Origin: Brachypodium distachyon
Taxonomy: Eukaryota > Streptophyta > Magnoliopsida > Poales > Poaceae
Reading direction: 5' to 3'
Assembly: GCF_000005505.3 (NCBI RefSeq)
Contig: NC_016132.3
Location: 558,001 to 622,000, forward strand
DNA: 64,000 nucleotides
Of this stretch, positions 1-12,271 are shown piece after piece; the first letter of the stretch is position 1; each line of letters starts with the position of its first letter. Under the pieces are notes generated by a model. The model had not been told where the DNA came from, searched no databases, and worked only from the letters and a program-made list of their open reading frames with translations. The translations under genes were made by a program, and so were the position numbers.

Positions 1-8
1 GACGCCAT
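1..8 (-). CDS. Possible start codon of a minus-strand gene running off the left edge
   Basis: On the minus strand an ATG sits at position 8, in the context CCAATGGCGTC, which gives Met-Ala and then leaves the window. A short upstream ORF (221 down to 15) in the same frame closes with TAG just before it, so the ATG would begin a new reading frame behind a leader. Only two codons are visible and the product cannot be named. The call rests on the start context and on the leader-like composition of the next 900 bases; it may be wrong. Confidence 0.3.
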
Positions 9-900
9 TGGAGCCTACCACGGTAGTACCAGAGCTGCTGCTGCTGCTGCTATTGCTGCAAAAATCTTCTTGGAAATGGAAGGAATCGTTCCATCCACCA
101 AGTTCATCAACAAAATCCGGCCCAAAATTCCGCAGATTCGCGCAGAAACCAAGCGAAATTCTCCTCCTTTCCCTTCTCCTCCCAAGAACACACGCACAGG
201 TGAAACGCCAAGAAATCTCACCTCGAGAACCGGAAGAGAATCTTCTCGCTCAAATCAGCAAGAACAGCTCCAGCAGCTCTCCTCAACACCACCGACAACC
301 AGGAGGGCAAAAAATCAAATCCCAATAAACCTTTCCTGCAGAAACCGAGCCAAGATCCCTCACCTTCTCAAAGATTTCACAGAATTCCGCAAAAGAAAGG
401 AAATTGCCGAAGATCGAAGCAGGAACCAACCAACAAACCAAGCAGCGGAGACGAGAACCTTCTCGCTTTATCTTCCCACGCGGTGGCGCCTCTCTCTCTC
501 GCAGAATCTCAGATCCAGCAGTAAGCGGCGGCGGTGGCATTCAAGGCGATCCAAAGGTAACAGCAGCCCCAAAAACAACCACAGAAGAGAAAGCCCAGCC
601 AGCAAAGTGAAGAAGTGCAGGGGAGCCTAGCTCTCTCTCTCACACACACTTGTTTATCCCACTTCCTTCCGTATGATCCTGGTAAATTCTTGAACCAAAA
701 TTCGCCTTCCCTTCCTCCTCCCCCGTGAACCCGTGATCCTGGGCTCGGTAGAAACCTCTCAAATGGACTTCCACTCGTCCACAGTCTACTGGGGTGGCAG
801 ACAGAGCAAGAGAGAGAAAAAGAGCATCCTTTCAATGCTCGCCAGTTGCCATGCGGGGTTGGAAAAAGACTAGCACGCATTTTGTGCTTGGGCCCTTGCT
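9..900 (-). promoter_or_regulatory. Probable 5' leader and promoter of the left-edge gene
   Basis: The region has CT tracts on the plus strand (about 485-500 and 630-650, the second running into CA repeats), which read as GA repeats on the minus strand. Such tracts are common in grass 5' UTRs and promoters. It also has a run of CTG triplets at 33-50. Long open frames occur on both strands, but they contradict one another, are low-complexity (Ser/Arg/Pro-rich) and match no family I know, so I read them as chance ORFs in a purine/pyrimidine-biased leader. Confidence 0.35.
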
Positions 901-3727
901 GTTTCTGTTAATACGGGCGCTTAATTCCACGCGGTTTCTACTTTCAAACGTTACTGTCTTCTCTTGGTCTTAAATTACCTCGAAAGAAAATACCGCTAGT
1001 AAAAGCAATAGTGACAGTGTTTTAGACTAAATTTAGTGACAGAGTAGTATGACACTTATGGACCCATCAATTCAAGATCTTTTATGTTCTGTAGGAATTC
1101 AAATTTTATACTCCCTGACGGAGGGAGTTTTTCTTTTTGAGAAACATCTGGCTTTAATTCAAATTTTATATGAATGAATTGTTTGGGCGTTGGGCTATTT
1201 ATTTCTAAATCAGATGCCAATTCCTTATCTTACGGTTAATAGATTCCAATCGTCTACTCACCTCAATAAAAGGCTTGCAAGTTGGCATGCCGTGTTACAA
1301 AATGATTAGCAGAAATTCGTGCAAGATGAACAACTGTGAGACGGAGAAGCAAGCAAGACGACCAACAGCTTCGACTCGAATCAACTACGGGTACTGATAT
1401 GTAAATTCACCTAAATACATGTACGAGTAATGAAACAAGAGGAAATTAAAAAAAAAGTGTTAGTAGGTGAATGTTGCACAGTGCTATCTTACTAACACTA
1501 TTTAAGAGACAGGTTACTATTTATTTACTCTGGTTCAAGGAAGCAGCACTGTTTGTTTATTTGTTTGTTTATTTAGGATGGTCGATCATGCATCTCAGTA
1601 CTGCTTCTCCTTATCTACCACTAGCACGCGGTACAATTCACTATCCAAAAGCATAAGTTTGTTTGGATTTTAGCTGGGAAGAATAGATGTGTGCACATGG
1701 CTCCATGATCATGGATGGGCCTGGACCCTGGAATGGGTTCCCATTTGCTTTTGAAATATTTGACCCCAAATGCTTTTAAATAGCTTCATGTAAGTCGGAT
1801 GTTCAGCTCGAGGCGGACGCGTACGTGTGGAACTACAATGTTGACAACGTGAGTTCTCACGAAAACTATGTCTGACAAGGCAATAAACATTTTCTCAGCC
1901 CGTATCTATTTTTTTTTTACTTCGGCCCATATATAAGGATGGATTTATTTGTTTTTTTTCCTTCGAAGCAATACAAGGGTATCTTCATCTAATTTGCGTA
2001 AAAAATTCAGTAATTGTTATACCACGGTTAATAAATTTCCTCATTGTGATATACGGTCAAGGTTTACTTAGTACATTTCACAACTAGAGTCCTACTATGG
2101 AGTTCGGACCACTAAATAATTGTGAGCTGTTTCAAATGCTTTGTCGGTCGATCAGCGCGTTGAATCGTTCAAAGTTAAACATCTCTGTAAAACACTGTAG
2201 CACGAATATATATAATCTGTTGACGTTTCTTAAAGTTGACCCAATATACAGTGTCGAGTCCTTTCTCTTGCAGAGTAGACTGAATAGATAATCGGTCCTG
2301 ACAAACTTAGCTCGTCGCCATAACTAGTCGATTTGAACCACTTTGACTCTGGCTGGTTAAATTAACAGTGATAGTGGTTAGGAGATCAGGTAGTATATTC
2401 TATCGAAATCTTATACTCCCTCCGATATCATATCAAACGACTCAAATTTATCAAATATGTATGCATTTATACCTGTCTAGATACATACAATAGAAAATCA
2501 CTTCATATGTGACGGGGAAGTATGAACATGGGGCATGGGGCAGTGTGTGATGCATAACGTATACCACTACAATATTTTGTCTCTTGCTAGCTTAAATTAA
2601 CAGTGAAGAATCAACTGCCGCATAGTAACAAGAGATCTCTAATAACAAACAAACAAAAGAGTAATAGTAAGTTCGTTATTAGAGACGGCTTGCCAATACA
2701 ATTTACTCATAATTAAACCGCAAAGTCACAGAAGAGCGATATTGATTTATATCTTTGACGAACATAGTGCAAATGACTAATTAATTAAACCCGCAAACTT
2801 TATTTTTTGACAGCTCAATTATTGATTGGTTAATTATACTTATACTGTACGTACAGTTCCTTAAATATAAAAGGGGCTATGGGCAATGCATGCATGGGAC
2901 TAATTCCAGCTTAACACCACCGGCGCCAAAAAAATATTAGTGCCAGCTGATCAGCTCATGTTGCATGTGCTTGTGTCACTTGGATCACACCGTCGCTGCA
3001 TGTGTACGTATTTTCGGTTGACCCCTGGCTGGCTTCACTAATTAAACAAGTCTCATGTGACACTGATGTGTGAGTGTGAGGGGCCTAATTCCAGCGTCTT
3101 TCGCTTTCCATGCATGCAAATTAATCGAAGAACAGCTAATGTCCACACTGACCTAACCATCAAATCTGTATGCCTCAGGTTCTTGCAAAGCAGTAGTCAG
3201 TACGGATAGAGACCTGTTTCATGTTATGCGTCTGACGACAGGTTACCTGACCATACATGATTTTGGTATTGATAGAGAGCAGCATCTAGAAGCAAAAAAT
3301 ATATGAGAAAATTAGACAGTTTGGGGCGTGATGGCGTAATATGATGCAACAATATGAGACGGGAGCTAATCTTCTTAGGATTTTTAAAACTAATCCTAAA
3401 TACTGTACAATGGATCTTCTAGATTGTTGTTATTTTTGAACTGAATGGGCCTTTCAGATTATTGGAGACATGTCCTGCTCCTGCAGGCAATGGTTGATGC
3501 AGCAGGGTCCAGCCGGGCCAATACGAGAATGGGCCAAAGAGGACTGGGCTAAATTATAAAGCACGAGACAGAGAATGTGAAGACACAGACTTTGTTCTTC
3601 TGAAATCCTACAGGCTAGTTCAACTTCCCGCCAAAAGAAAAGAACACAAACGAGTAAGGTGGGTTTGGATTGGAATCTAGGAGATTCCACAAACGGCAGA
3701 AAGGAAAGAACAAGAAAGAAGAAAGGG
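901..3727. other. Intergenic, no gene seen
   Basis: AT-rich sequence with no convincing coding frame. It holds one Stowaway-type MITE (listed separately). At about 1111-1130 the pieces ACTCCCT and AGGGAGT face each other with only five bases between, which looks like the two ends of a MITE with its interior lost. The last few hundred bases should include the 3' UTR of the PEP carboxylase gene that ends at 3728. Confidence 0.6.
2416..2520. mobile_element. Stowaway-type MITE, degenerate
   Basis: Begins CTCCCTCCG after a TA and ends in a decayed inverted copy (GACGGGGAAG) followed by TA. The interior (GACTCAAATTT and GATACATACAA blocks) resembles the better-preserved elements at 25740-25867 and 26280-26392. 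It is about 105 bp, has no coding capacity, and would have been mobilised in trans by a Tc1/mariner transposase. Confidence 0.6.
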
Positions 3728-6700
3728 TCAGCCGGTGTTGCGCATCCCAGCGGCGATGCCGTTGATGGTGATGAGCAGCGCGTCGCGGAGCTTGCGGTTG
3801 TCGTCGTCCCGGCGCAGCCGCCGGAGCACCTCCACCTGCAGCATGTTCATGGGGTTGAGGTACGGCAGCCTGCTCTCGATCAGCCTCCTCAGGCTCCGGT
3901 TGTTGGCCGAGAGCTTGCTGTGCCCGCTGACAGCCAGCACGCAGTTCTCCGTGCGCACCAGCATCCGCCGCAGCTCCTCGCCCAGCGCCCGTCGCTCCGG
4001 CGCCGCCACCAGGGCGTCGTCGTAGTGCTTGGCCATGTGCGGGTCCGCCTTGGCCACCACCATCTCGATCAGGTCCAAGGTGGACTGGAAGAAGGGCCAC
4101 TCGTTGTACATGTCCTTGAGCTCCTGGGTGAGGCCCCTGTCGCGTGCGTCCTGGAGCCCGGCGCCGACGCCCAGCCACGCCGGGAGCACCATCCGCGTCT
4201 GCGTCCAGGCGAACACCCACGGGATGGCCCGGAGGTTCTCGATGCCCAGCGGAGCCGACGACCTGCGCTTGGCGGGGCGGCTGCCGATGTTGAGGAACCC
4301 GAGCTCCGCCTGCGGAGTCGCCTCCTGGAAGTAGGTGATGAAGTCCGGGTCTTCGTACACCGTGCGCCGGTAGTGTGCGCAGCTGACACGGGAGATCTCC
4401 TCCATGACGTTGCGCCAGTTGGGGTCACGTGGTGGATGCGGGGGACGCATCGTCGCCAGCAGGACAGCCGTGGTGTATATCTCCAGCTGACGCACCGCCG
4501 TCTGCGGCAGCCCGAACTTGGCCTGCACCATCTCGCCTTGCTCCGTCGACCGAAGAGTCCCCTGCATTCCATTCCATTTCAGAAATAAGCTGATTCTGTT
4601 CTAGGATCAATGCTACAAAGGTTCTTTTGACAGATCTCTTACCATTACTGAACCGGGAGGCTGTGACTGAATGGCGAGGTATGTCGGCCCGCCCCCGCGG
4701 CCGATGCTGCCGCCACGGCCGTGGAAGAGCGTGACCTTGATCCCGAACTCGTTGCAAGCCGCGACGACGTCTTCCTGAGCCTTGTAGAGCTCCCACGCTG
4801 CGGTGAAACGGCCGGCGTCTTTGCCTGAATCGGAGTAGCCCACCATGACCTGCAACACACGGTGGACAGATTCTCTAGTTTCAGATAACTTGGCAGAGAT
4901 GAGGATTCAGATCTCACAGAATTCCACGACCTCTTGGTGCCCGTTATGGTTCTTGATGATATGCTCCCTGTACCAGTCGATAGCTAGCAGCTTCCTGATT
5001 GCTGACCCGGCTTCTCGCAGATCTTTCACCGTCTCGAACAGGGGAACAACCCTTAGCCTGTCCAACAATGACCAGACACTAGTTTTATCCAACTTACCAA
5101 TTGTCATAGATGCTTTAAGGTTCATCAGTTGGTCTGATCATAGAGCTGTATATTGAAGATGACAAGAAATCTACGGTGAAATTTGTGCGTAAATGTAATA
5201 ATCATACTTACGTTCCACCAGGACATGGCCTTCCCAGGTCCCCACTAACTGTTAGTCTTGCGTCTTTCTGCAACAACTCAACCGCGAGGACATCACTGGC
5301 CTGCAAGGAAAACAAGCTGTTTAATTTTAAAAAAGTAGCTAGTGCTAAAGGCATGTAGCATAATTGAACACTTGCAAACCAAAAATTTGTGCTACCCAAG
5401 TAAAGTTTATGATCAGGCATATAAGTGTTAATGAGTTAAGTGCAGGTCAGAACTCTAAGTGCAGAGAATGAACAGTTGAATGCTATATTCATTAGTTCAT
5501 GATATTATAGAACTGTTGTCTTTTCATACATTAGAGGCCATTGAAATCACATATGCTCCAAGCGAGTCGCTCCCTAGTTCTGCAGTGACGCGGAAGGTGT
5601 CAAGAACTTCTTGCACATCAGCAGCAACCTAAAAGACAGGACACAAAACACAGATGTAAATCTTCTAAAAAAGTACGTAATCATAAAACTTCCACCAAGA
5701 TGTTCTACAGAACATCAAGCACAGCATAACTTCTGTTCCAGCTCCTCTTCTACAAAATACGTAGTCATAAAACTGCCGCCAAGATATTCTTGTGTATCAA
5801 GCTTTCAACCACTAGCCAGCCCACTGCCTATACATTCCATTGAAAAGAAAATACTTCTACTCTACAGTTCAATGAAAGTTGACGGAGCCAAGAATGTTAA
5901 AAATGATGTCGGTACCCACCAACCGCTGCACAAATCAATGGCATTTTACAACCTCAGCTAACAGCCTAACAGAGCAGTAGCCATGTTGGCAATAGCTAAG
6001 CTGAGCCACTATAGATTTTGGCAGTGGTAACTCCATGTAAGAGGCAAAGGCCTACTATATAGTACAAACCAGCTTATTAGTATTCTGAAACAAAATTCCA
6101 CATTCAAGAATAATGAGATCGAAACCAAATGGCGTCTGTGAATTCATAATAATACCTTAAGTATTTCTAGCTCAGGGCAACTCACAAACTAGCATCTTAT
6201 CCCGACTCCATAATACATCTTTTTACTTAAAGATAGTACGATTCAATATTTCTATCTCCCATGTAACAAATCAAGTAACACTGTAACACTAGGATTTGAA
6301 GTTGATTTATACAATCAAGAAATTACCTGTATGTATGGGGGGACTAGAGGACGCTTCCCTTTTAGCTCTCTAGTCAAGAACTCCAGCTTCTTTTCTTCAT
6401 CCCACTCACTATAAACACCAAGATCCAAGTAAGACGTGACAGCATCAAGTGCTTCTGTGTGCCGGCCCGATTCCTGCAGAAATGAATATGTGGTTCTATT
6501 CATCACTGAACTTTACCTAAGCCTTTTGGAGCATTTGGGAAATTTAGATCTGAGAAATCACAAGCAGCAGCAGTAATCATTGTATACCTGGCGCACGTCG
6601 AGCTTCATTAAAACCATACCAAACGTTGCAACCCGTCGTATCAGATCTGCTAACCGGCCATCGGCAAGAATGCTAGATCCACATGATTGCTTCACAAAAT

Positions 6701-9700
6701 AATTGAAGGGTGTTCATCATGTTATTTGAACATTCTTAATTGATGCAGTGATAATTTGTACTCTTTTTCTACAAAATTAATTGCATACAATATTGAGGGT
6801 TATTCTCATGTCCAATCAGTGTTTATGCAGAAAAAGTGTTCAGTGGCAGGATATGGAAGAATGCTAAGAATGCTTGTGTTTTTTCTAGCATTGACGCCCT
6901 CATGCCCATATAAGTAGCGGCTATCTAGTACGGCACTCAAGCCATCAAATGACTAACCCAATATTCTGCCAGCCATAGTTATTAATGAAGACTAACCAGT
7001 GATTTGTAGCACAAGATCAAAGGCTCTAAAAGTTGATCCGCTGTTTCACAATATTCTGCAGGATCATAATCACATGGTAGATCCTCGAGCAGAAGCTCAA
7101 GTCGTCTTCGTGTCTTCGCCATCTGATAACAATTTGTACAATAAGAATAATCAACCAAAAACGTTTAATTATGTAAAATATATTGTCAAATTTGATTCAG
7201 AATTCCAGATTCTCCAGATTCAAATTGTATGTTCTGTTTCTAGTTCAGGCTTATATTTTGGTTAGCAACATTAGAGATAGAAAGAAATATTTAAGAGTTG
7301 AGAGGAGAGAATAAAGGAAGCGATGGGATAAGCATCACTCTACCACGTAGCAACCTACCAAGTTCTACTCTCTATCGTTGCTATTTTCCTTAGTAAGGTG
7401 AATTTAATCCTGACGAATATGAACAACTTTACAATTAAAAAGTACCAATCCATATGTTTGTTTAATAAACAAGAAATTTGCTTCTAACCTTTTCTTTCAC
7501 GTTACCAAGGACAACCCTGTATGGAGTAATTCCTGGTCTATCGGATAGGCTTGGCTCTAGAAGCTTCCGGAAGCTTGTCCGGCCAATCTTTGATTCTGTG
7601 AACAGCATTTTCCTTAGTTGACCACCACTAGGAGTTCGACCTATTTGTGATGATCCTGACACGGAGTGACGACTAGGAGAATGCAATGGACTGTCATCAC
7701 TTCTTTCTGCTGGAATTTGAATACCCTGGAAAACACAAACAAAAGATTGATGGACAAGAACAAAATAAGTACTCCCTCCGTTCCTAAATACTTGATTAAA
7801 GAGAGAATACCTAGGAGGAACTAGGCATGCTTTTTACTTAGAAAGAAAGCCACCCTGAATTCAAGTAAAAGAGGACTTGAACCTGGCTAGAGGTATTGCA
7901 CATTAACTACCCCACCATCCAACTGAGCAGGGTCTTTTCCTTTATTGCTTGCGAAACGAAAAAAAACACATTTGCTAAGAGTTCATTTTTTGTTATCGTA
8001 CTGGTCAGGTTCCATATAACCTAACTTGATATTATCGAATCTACGTGGGGCCATAATTTGTATGGCGCCTTTTCACAACATTTCACAATAATAGTTGCCA
8101 ACAAACATGCTATGAGTATATTGTACCAGAATATTAACATTTTAAATTCAAAACTGAATTGTCTAATGAGCTTCGTATGAAAAGTGTTGACATATTTTAC
8201 AAGATACCACAATAGTCTAATAGTTCAAACCTGGCGCTTCTGATTCCATGGAAGTTTTACCATTCTGATTTGAGCTTCACAATCATTGCATTCTGCATCA
8301 GGTAGGTCCTCGAGGTTAGAAAACTAGTTGAAGGCATCATGTCCTACTAAAATGCCACTGCAAAATAACAGAGATCGTGCACCAAGAAACTCCAGTGTTT
8401 ATTACAGACGCAGCAGATTATACAGAATGTTAAATCCTCGTTACGCAAGGCCTTCTAAAGTTTTAATTATAAATCGATTGAACTATTTCATATATAGTAT
8501 ATGATAATTGGCATTCCAACGATGTTCTATATAAAGCATTAAATCTTTTCAGACGTAAATATATAATAAACATCTCAAATACTTAACGCTTTGCTAAGTC
8601 CTGGTTGAGGAGCAGCAGGTAATGATGCAGCTTACTCCCTCCGTCTTGTTTTCGTGGGTTTTTTATTTTCTGCCCGCAGTCCTCTTATAGAGGCGCCCAA
8701 AACTTTTTGCCATGCTCCTCCCGAAAATACCCTTGCCCATCATTGGCTCCATTCCTGTCGCCCGCGCTAGCATGCCTGCATTAAATGCTTTCCTATCCTG
8801 ACTGCAGCCTGTGTGATTAAGCCAAGGGTTGCATGCAACGCTAAGGCCGTGTACAATGGGATGACGTCAGTCTTCTCTTAACAGGGCCTGCACATAGGTT
8901 GATTGTTGATGTGGAAGAGGGGGGGAGTGAAAAAAAGGTTTGAGCATTCTATTAACTAAGAGATGATCTCTTCACAAGAAGGATGAGTCACTTTCACCTT
9001 TTTCACATTTACTTTATCAATTTTATTCACTTAAACATTAATTGCAAGATAGGACACTAAGAGATAACCTATTGTATAAACATGTTTTATTGTCCTCTTT
9101 AAATAACGTGGAACGTATAAGACAAGGCAGTCTTATCGACTATTGTACATGTCTAATTGAACCGTGATTGGGCTTGCAGCCTCCCGAGGTGACGTGGGAG
9201 CAAGCGAATTAGGAGACGAAAAAGCTAGCATGCTGTCCGTATGAAGATACACAGAGAAAAGACGCAACGCAATGGCTAGCAGGGGTTTAATTAGGGTAGA
9301 AGAGGAATTTCACAACGTAGCACACCAGCTGTTTTCAGCTCGCTAGTATCTGTGTTAAAACTAAAAACCTAGCATAAATGGACGGAGGAAGTATTAGTTA
9401 CTCCAGGAATTGCCAACCCATGTTTTGCCTTGGTTGTAAGGACAACAACATCATTTCCAAAATGGCATCGCAAATGTGCACGTCGGAGAAGGTATATAGT
9501 TTTGTGCATACTTACAGTTTAAAGTTAATTATGTTTATTTCAAACAGTAATTATTATAGCGAATCAGGAAATTTCGAGTTAACCTAACTGATTGACATGT
9601 CTCTGTTTTTTTACGAAAGCATCACCAATTCAACATCTATTGCTTGTGTAAGCCAGTCTATTACAAAAGCCAAAATTGGGAACTTGAGTGAGATGCTTGT

Positions 9701-12271
9701 ATGATGCATCACATAAATTTAGAGCTCAACAAAGAATCTACCTGTACATGATGGGAGATCAGCACCAGAAGGAAGCTGTGCAGGCAGTGGCAAGTTATGC
9801 TGATCTTTTACACTGTTCTGTGGTCCTGTTTGGGTCCAGGTACCGGTCTTCTTGTCTTCGGATGCTGGCTCTGAGGAGTCCACTCGAATTATCAACATTT
9901 TTCTTAAATAAGTGAACTACGGATGAAGTTAGTGTAAGAGATACTCAAGATTATTTTTACGCCGTGGAGATGTGTTCTTGCTAACTAGGCATTTCCAACA
10001 GTGCCACCATTGGTGGCAACACACCAGCTTCTAGTCAAGGCTTTAAGATAGATAAATTATGTGGATGAACCATGAACCTTACCTTTGAGCAATATTTCTT
10101 TAGCTAAGCTTGCAAGCTTTTCACTGCATCTCTTGATGGATAGCTCAAAGCTGAGACTATCTAATTCCCGGATGTACAGGTCGATTGCCATCCACCGGGA
10201 CAACAAGGAAACATCCCTAGTCACCTGCGGCGCAGACAAATGACAAATGATCCTATCATCTGATTGCGTAAAGACTAACACAAACGAAACTATTAAATAA
10301 GCATCATTGCATCACCAAGCCAGCTATAACCTTACTTTTGCTGTAACATTAGGATTCCCGTCTCGATCACCCCCCATCCATGAACCAAATTTGATTGGTG
10401 TGCAGGTTAATGGAAGCGGCTTGCCAGTATGCTATATGCAAGGTATTAAAGGAAAGGGTTAGACTTTCTTGTAGGGAGTTAAACAGAGGTTGAACTCATC
10501 AAATAATAGTAACCGTATTCCAACCTTCTTCAGAGCATTGCTAACACGGCGAAGATATTGTGGTATCGCTTTCCAGAGGGATTGCTCCACGATATGAAGG
10601 CCTACAAGAGAGGGCAAAATAATGCGAAGTAATGTATATATAGTAGAAATCATTGTTGAACAAGCAGCCAGAATGCTTAATTGCTTACCAGCCCTAGCTT
10701 CGTCAACTGGTGTCGGTTTATGGCGTCTCAGCTCATCGGTCTGCCATAATGCTGTGATTTCCCTAGCCTGCATAATCATAGTTATTTAATTAACAACAGA
10801 TAAAAAAAAGTGGGGTATCGAACAATGTAAAACCCCTGAAGTATACCAGGTCTTCTATGAGCGTATCTCTATCCTCTTGGCTAAGATCAGGGCGTTCATT
10901 AAACTCCAAAAGGTGCTGCAGCGCAGTTTCATCAGTAACTGAAACCGAACAAATAGTAAGATCATAGTAACATCATCATAGATATTAACTCACAGCTACT
11001 CTAAGGTGCTTGTATTGCAAAGTTCGCCGATTTATTTGAGTTGGATGCGCTGTCAGAACAATTCCAACCCCCTGCACAGCGAGAGATAGAAATCAAATAT
11101 AGTATCAGCTAACCATGATCATGCATACCGACAAAATGCGGGCCTCATTTTCTACAGGAAAAAAATACCTGTTTGCAGACAGTCTTATAGAGTTCTTCTG
11201 GAGGAACACCACCTTGAATCAACTTGTCAAATATATCATCGCATGATTTTGATAGGTGCACTTCACTACGTGATTTACGAACCCTGTATAGAGAAGATAA
11301 AATATTTGTTCTATGCATCATAACGACCAGTACAGCATTAAACTGGACCTTTCACTATCAATGTTTGGGTGCCAAATAGTGTATAGATGTTGGATCATAT
11401 GATTAAAGAGGGAATAAAAATACCATTTACTGAATTACAAACTACACGATGACTATGCAACATGCATGTGAAGCCAATCCGCTACACGCGGCATATATGT
11501 GGTTAGCAAACACAAAACTATATTAAAAACACTAGGAGCCTGCTTGGAATGGGTGTTCTAAAACTAAATACCAGCCCCCAATTCAAAATACATCCATCCC
11601 AAGCAGGCCCTACAAGTCCAGTTCTTTAATCTCCGAAGAGGAATGTGTGCTTCTGTAATAAAAAGCTCAACACTCCATCAGACATGTGTTTCTGTGCAGG
11701 TTCTATCTACCACATTTGAAAAATTCTGCAACAGGAAACAAATTAAGAAGGCATGTCGGTGGTGCAGGTGCAGCTAGCCACGTAATGATCAATATAATGT
11801 ACCTGTGGTACGTCTCGGCGATGCCCATGAGGTTGAGGTAGTGGGAGAAGGCGCGGGCGAGGCAGAGCGAGTCCTCGAGCGAGGTGGCGGACAGCTCCGC
11901 CTCCAGCTGCCGCTCCACCACCGCCGCCGTCTCCTCCATCCCCGCCGCGCGCATCGTCACGGCGCTCTGCCCGATCGCCCAAATCCAAACATAAATTTCA
12001 GTTCCGATCAAAATTCACACAACATATACGTATAATCGCAGATAAACAAGGGGATGCGTGCGGCGGGGACGGGCGCGGCATTTGATCGATCGGTCGAGAT
12101 GCGAGGGCCGGATACCTGGGCGAGGATGCGGTTGCGCTCGAAGAGCTTGATGAAGTGGGGGCCGAGCTCGCGGAGGAGGACGTCGTGGAGGAGGCTGCCG
12201 AGGAGGCGGCAGTCGTCCTCGAACGCCTGGAACGATATCCCCTCCGCGATGTCGTCCGTCGTGTCCGTCAT
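3728..12271 (-). CDS. PPC4: Bacterial-type phosphoenolpyruvate carboxylase (BTPC), 20 exons
   Basis: Carboxylates PEP with bicarbonate to oxaloacetate (anaplerosis); plant BTPC is known to join plant-type PEPC in a heteromeric complex. Exons, all in frame: 12271-12116, 11966-11803, 11283-11169, 11071-10994, 10915-10847, 10767-10689, 10601-10525, 10431-10336, 10224-10083, 9882-9742, 8292-8231, 7725-7489, 7122-6997, 6689-6588, 6473-6327, 5628-5530, 5300-5212, 5057-4931, 4849-4643, 4561-3728; 1048 residues. Visible motifs: TAHPTQ with the catalytic His near 154, GGDRDGNP near 266, [12 protein letters not shown] near 705, [12 protein letters not shown] after it, and C-terminus RNTG. Plant-type enzymes end QNTG; RNTG, the absent N-terminal phospho-serine motif and the hydrophilic insert at about 326-450 mark the bacterial type. 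Two donors or acceptors are weak (exon 18 donor GTCGTG, exon 10 acceptor TCGAG). Family and intactness are near certain; single exon ends less so. Confidence 0.95.
8635..9391. mobile_element. Long Stowaway-like element in PPC4 intron 10
   Basis: Starts CTCCCTCCGTC and ends GACGGAGGAAG, flanked by TA on each side, the usual Stowaway target duplication. At about 757 bp it is long for a MITE, partly because a second element is nested in it (8845-9152). The inner parts of the two ends match only loosely. No transposase frame is visible. It lies wholly inside the intron between coding exons 10 and 11, so it should not alter the protein. Confidence 0.6.
8845..9152. mobile_element. Nested MITE with GTGTACAATGG-type ends, probably Tourist class
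   Basis: The left end GGCCGTGTACAATGGG is matched by an imperfect inverted copy at the right (TATTGTACATGT). Both sides are bounded by CTAA, which fits the three-base TAA duplication of PIF/Harbinger (Tourist) elements. Similar GTACAATGG-ended repeats are common in grass genomes. The assignment to class is an inference. Confidence 0.5.
11532..11614. mobile_element. Very short MITE in PPC4 intron 2
   Basis: CTAGGAGCCTGCTTGGAATGG at the left is mirrored by CCATCCCAAGCAGGCCCTAC at the right, giving an almost perfect inverted repeat around a 40-base middle. The style (AGGxCTGCTTGG) resembles small hAT-like grass MITEs. No clear target duplication was found. Confidence 0.5.

Noticed and set aside
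70..630. 186-residue open frame on the plus strand, overlapping other long frames
   Set aside because: The composition is Arg/Ser/Pro-rich and low-complexity, it matches no family I know, and the sequence looks like a minus-strand leader.
7771..7795. Stowaway-like terminus CTCCCTCCGTTCCTAAAT in a PPC4 intron
   Set aside because: Only one end is visible; I could not find the facing terminus, so I do not list an element.
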